Source: Mycolicibacterium austroafricanum
GTDB taxonomy: Bacteria > Actinomycetota > Actinomycetes > Mycobacteriales > Mycobacteriaceae
Assembly: GCF_902705885.1 (NCBI RefSeq)
Contig: NZ_CACSIP010000027.1
Location: forward strand, 1-58,051
Direction of reading: 5' to 3'
Length of the DNA: 58,051 nt
The translations under genes and the position numbers were made by a program. Each line of letters begins with the position of its first letter. Positions within the stretch are counted from its first letter, which is position 1. Positions 56,954 to 58,051 of the stretch are shown here, piece after piece. The notes under the pieces are model-generated. The model saw nothing but the letters and a program-made list of their open reading frames with translations. It was not told where the DNA came from and ran no database searches.

Positions 56954-58051
56954 TTAGGCGGCGTCGAAGGTGACGAGGTCGATGCTGAGTTGGCCTTCGA
57001 TGAGGCTGAGTCGTCGGCGTACTGGTGGTCCGGGTAGTGGTGGGGCGGTGGAGTGGTAGACCGCGCCGGTGGGGGTGCGGTAGTCGGCGTGGTGTTCCCC
57101 GTCGATATCGGTGGTGGTGACCTGCCAGCCGGGGGCTTCTTTGGTGTAGTTGCAGGCTTCGCAGTCACCGAGGCCGTTGAGTGCGCTGGTGGGGCCGCCG
57201 TCGCGGACCGGGGTGGCGTGGTCGCAGTGCCGGATCGGGGCATCGCAGTACGGGGTCCGGCATTTCTGGTCGCGCAGTTGCAGGAATCGTGCCAGCGCTT
57301 TGGGGAAGATCCTCGCCCGGGATTCCATCGCCACCAACTGCCCCGAGGTGGGGTGGCGGTACAGCCGGCGCAGCGTGGCTTTCACCTTGGTGTCGGTGGC
57401 GGCGTCGCCGGTCAGCTTGCAGGCCAGCCCGGCCGGGATAGGACCAAACCCTTGCAGCCAGGCCGGTTCGGTGTCGTCGCCGGCCAGGGTGGTGTCGGCC
57501 ATCACCATGTTCAGTGCCACCGGCACCGGCTTGGTGGCCGGGCGCCCGGTGATCCGCTGATAGGCGGTATCGGCCATCACCTGACCCCGCGACCGCCCAT
57601 CACCGCTCAGGTCGGCTTCGCGCTTCAACGCGGCGTACATCGCGACTCCCTGCTGCACGGGCAGCAGGACCGTCAGGTAGGTCATGGTGTCCGGGGCCGG
57701 GCGGATCCACACCCCACGATCGGCGGCGGCTTTGGCGGAGCGGGCCACCACCGCCGCGGCATCCAGGCGGGCGGCGATCTTCTTGGCTTCGGCTTCGACC
57801 TGGTGATTGCCCCACCCGGACAGACGCGAGGTGTCGGCGCACAGTTCGGCGTCCAACTCCCGGCGGTGCTCCACGCTCAAACACGCCGATTGTTTGACGA
57901 TCAGGGTGGCCCGCCATTCCGAGAGCATCCCGGTTTCGAGTGCGGCCAGGGTGTGGGGCATCTCGTGCACCAACGCCTGGGCGAACCCGAGATGGCGGTT
58001 CCCGCACGTCGGGGCCTCCCGGCGGGCCAGCGCCACCTCCGACGCCAACCC
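56954..58051 (-). CDS. 13E12-type DUF222-HNH endonuclease family protein (5' end outside window)
   Basis: The frame is open to the right edge, so the N-terminus is missing; the first possible start in view, TTG at 58046-58048, is inside the protein. The DUF222 helical domain includes VHEMPHTLAALETGMLSEW and CLSVEHRRELDAEL. The C-terminal HNH nuclease motif is CRTPYCDAPIRHCDHATPVRDGG, with the zinc-binding CEACNYTKE. The family includes the M. tuberculosis REP13E12 repeats, linked to a phage integration site. Its stop is 10 bp from the MetE-like stop. Confidence 0.9.
   Translation of the reverse strand, partial: GLASEVALARREAPTCGNRHLGFAQALVHEMPHTLAALETGMLSEWRATLIVKQSACLSVEHRRELDAELCADTSRLSGWGNHQVEAEAKKIAARLDAAAVVARSAKAAADRGVWIRPAPDTMTYLTVLLPVQQGVAMYAALKREADLSGDGRSRGQVMADTAYQRITGRPATKPVPVALNMVMADTTLAGDDTEPAWLQGFGPIPAGLACKLTGDAATDTKVKATLRRLYRHPTSGQLVAMESRARIFPKALARFLQLRDQKCRTPYCDAPIRHCDHATPVRDGGPTSALNGLGDCEACNYTKEAPGWQVTTTDIDGEHHADYRTPTGAVYHSTAPPLPGPPVRRRLSLIEGQLSIDLVTFDAA

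Noticed and set aside
1..58051. tRNA, rRNA or CRISPR array
   Set aside because: I saw no cloverleaf-like sequence, rRNA segment or regularly spaced repeats; short RNA genes could still be missed without a tool.

Overview
The window is high-G+C actinobacterial chromosome from a mycobacterium, most likely a non-tuberculous Mycolicibacterium-type species. From memory, the gene order matches the Mycobacterium tuberculosis block from ligB (Rv3062) down to the Rv3015c neighbourhood: CYP136, TetR, SDR, dinB2, TetR, FMN reductase, nrdHIE, TetR, Baeyer-Villiger monooxygenase, nrdF2, adhC, fecB, ctaD, serB2, ABC ATPase, Nudix, echA17, two methyltransferases, TB22.2, PQQ-like lipoprotein, hexapeptide transferase, the methylglucose-polysaccharide trio Rv3032-3030, etfBA, GNAT/PlsC, iscS, mnmA, lpqA and a MetE-like gene. 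No species call is possible from sequence alone.

Layout. 1-7 kb: the 3' part of an amidohydrolase, ATP-dependent ligase ligB, a membrane-anchored molybdopterin oxidoreductase, an SDR, an APH-like kinase, and a gene made only of a LeuA regulatory-type domain behind a leader RNA. 7-14 kb: CYP136 divergent from a TetR gene with a clear operator, an SDR, then the operon TetR-dinB2-AAA ATPase. 13.6-25 kb: the class Ib ribonucleotide reductase locus. nrdH-nrdI-nrdE are preceded by two NrdR-type boxes; nrdF2 lies 7 kb downstream. A free-standing GIY-YIG/NUMOD3 homing endonuclease lies 28 bp after nrdE and is followed by accessory genes (DUF5997, LysR-type binding domain, VOC, SUKH, geranylgeranyl-reductase-like flavoprotein). 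25-27 kb: a P450/TetR pair with less GC-rich codons. 27-40 kb: respiration and core metabolism (adhC, fecB, ctaD, serB2), a MocR regulator, and the overlapping ABC-Nudix-echA17 operon in which echA17 is shortened. 40-49 kb: a sodium/alanine symporter, a lipoprotein, a hexapeptide transferase, an additional glucose-6-phosphate dehydrogenase, and the overlapping methylglucose lipopolysaccharide operon. 49-57 kb: etfBA, an acyltransferase pair resembling ornithine-lipid synthesis, iscS-mnmA (tRNA 2-thiouridine), lpqA and a MetE-like protein. The right edge holds a truncated 13E12-type DUF222-HNH gene.

The most unusual signal is the homing endonuclease beside nrdE, where the last codons of nrdE also change in style, as expected if the invading sequence rewrote its own target. 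Other notable signals are the leader RNA before the LeuA-domain gene, two copies of an intergenic palindrome, and many starts placed 6-9 nt after a TANNNT box, suggesting leaderless mRNAs. All gene calls rest on reading the translations and on remembered family features; no search was run.
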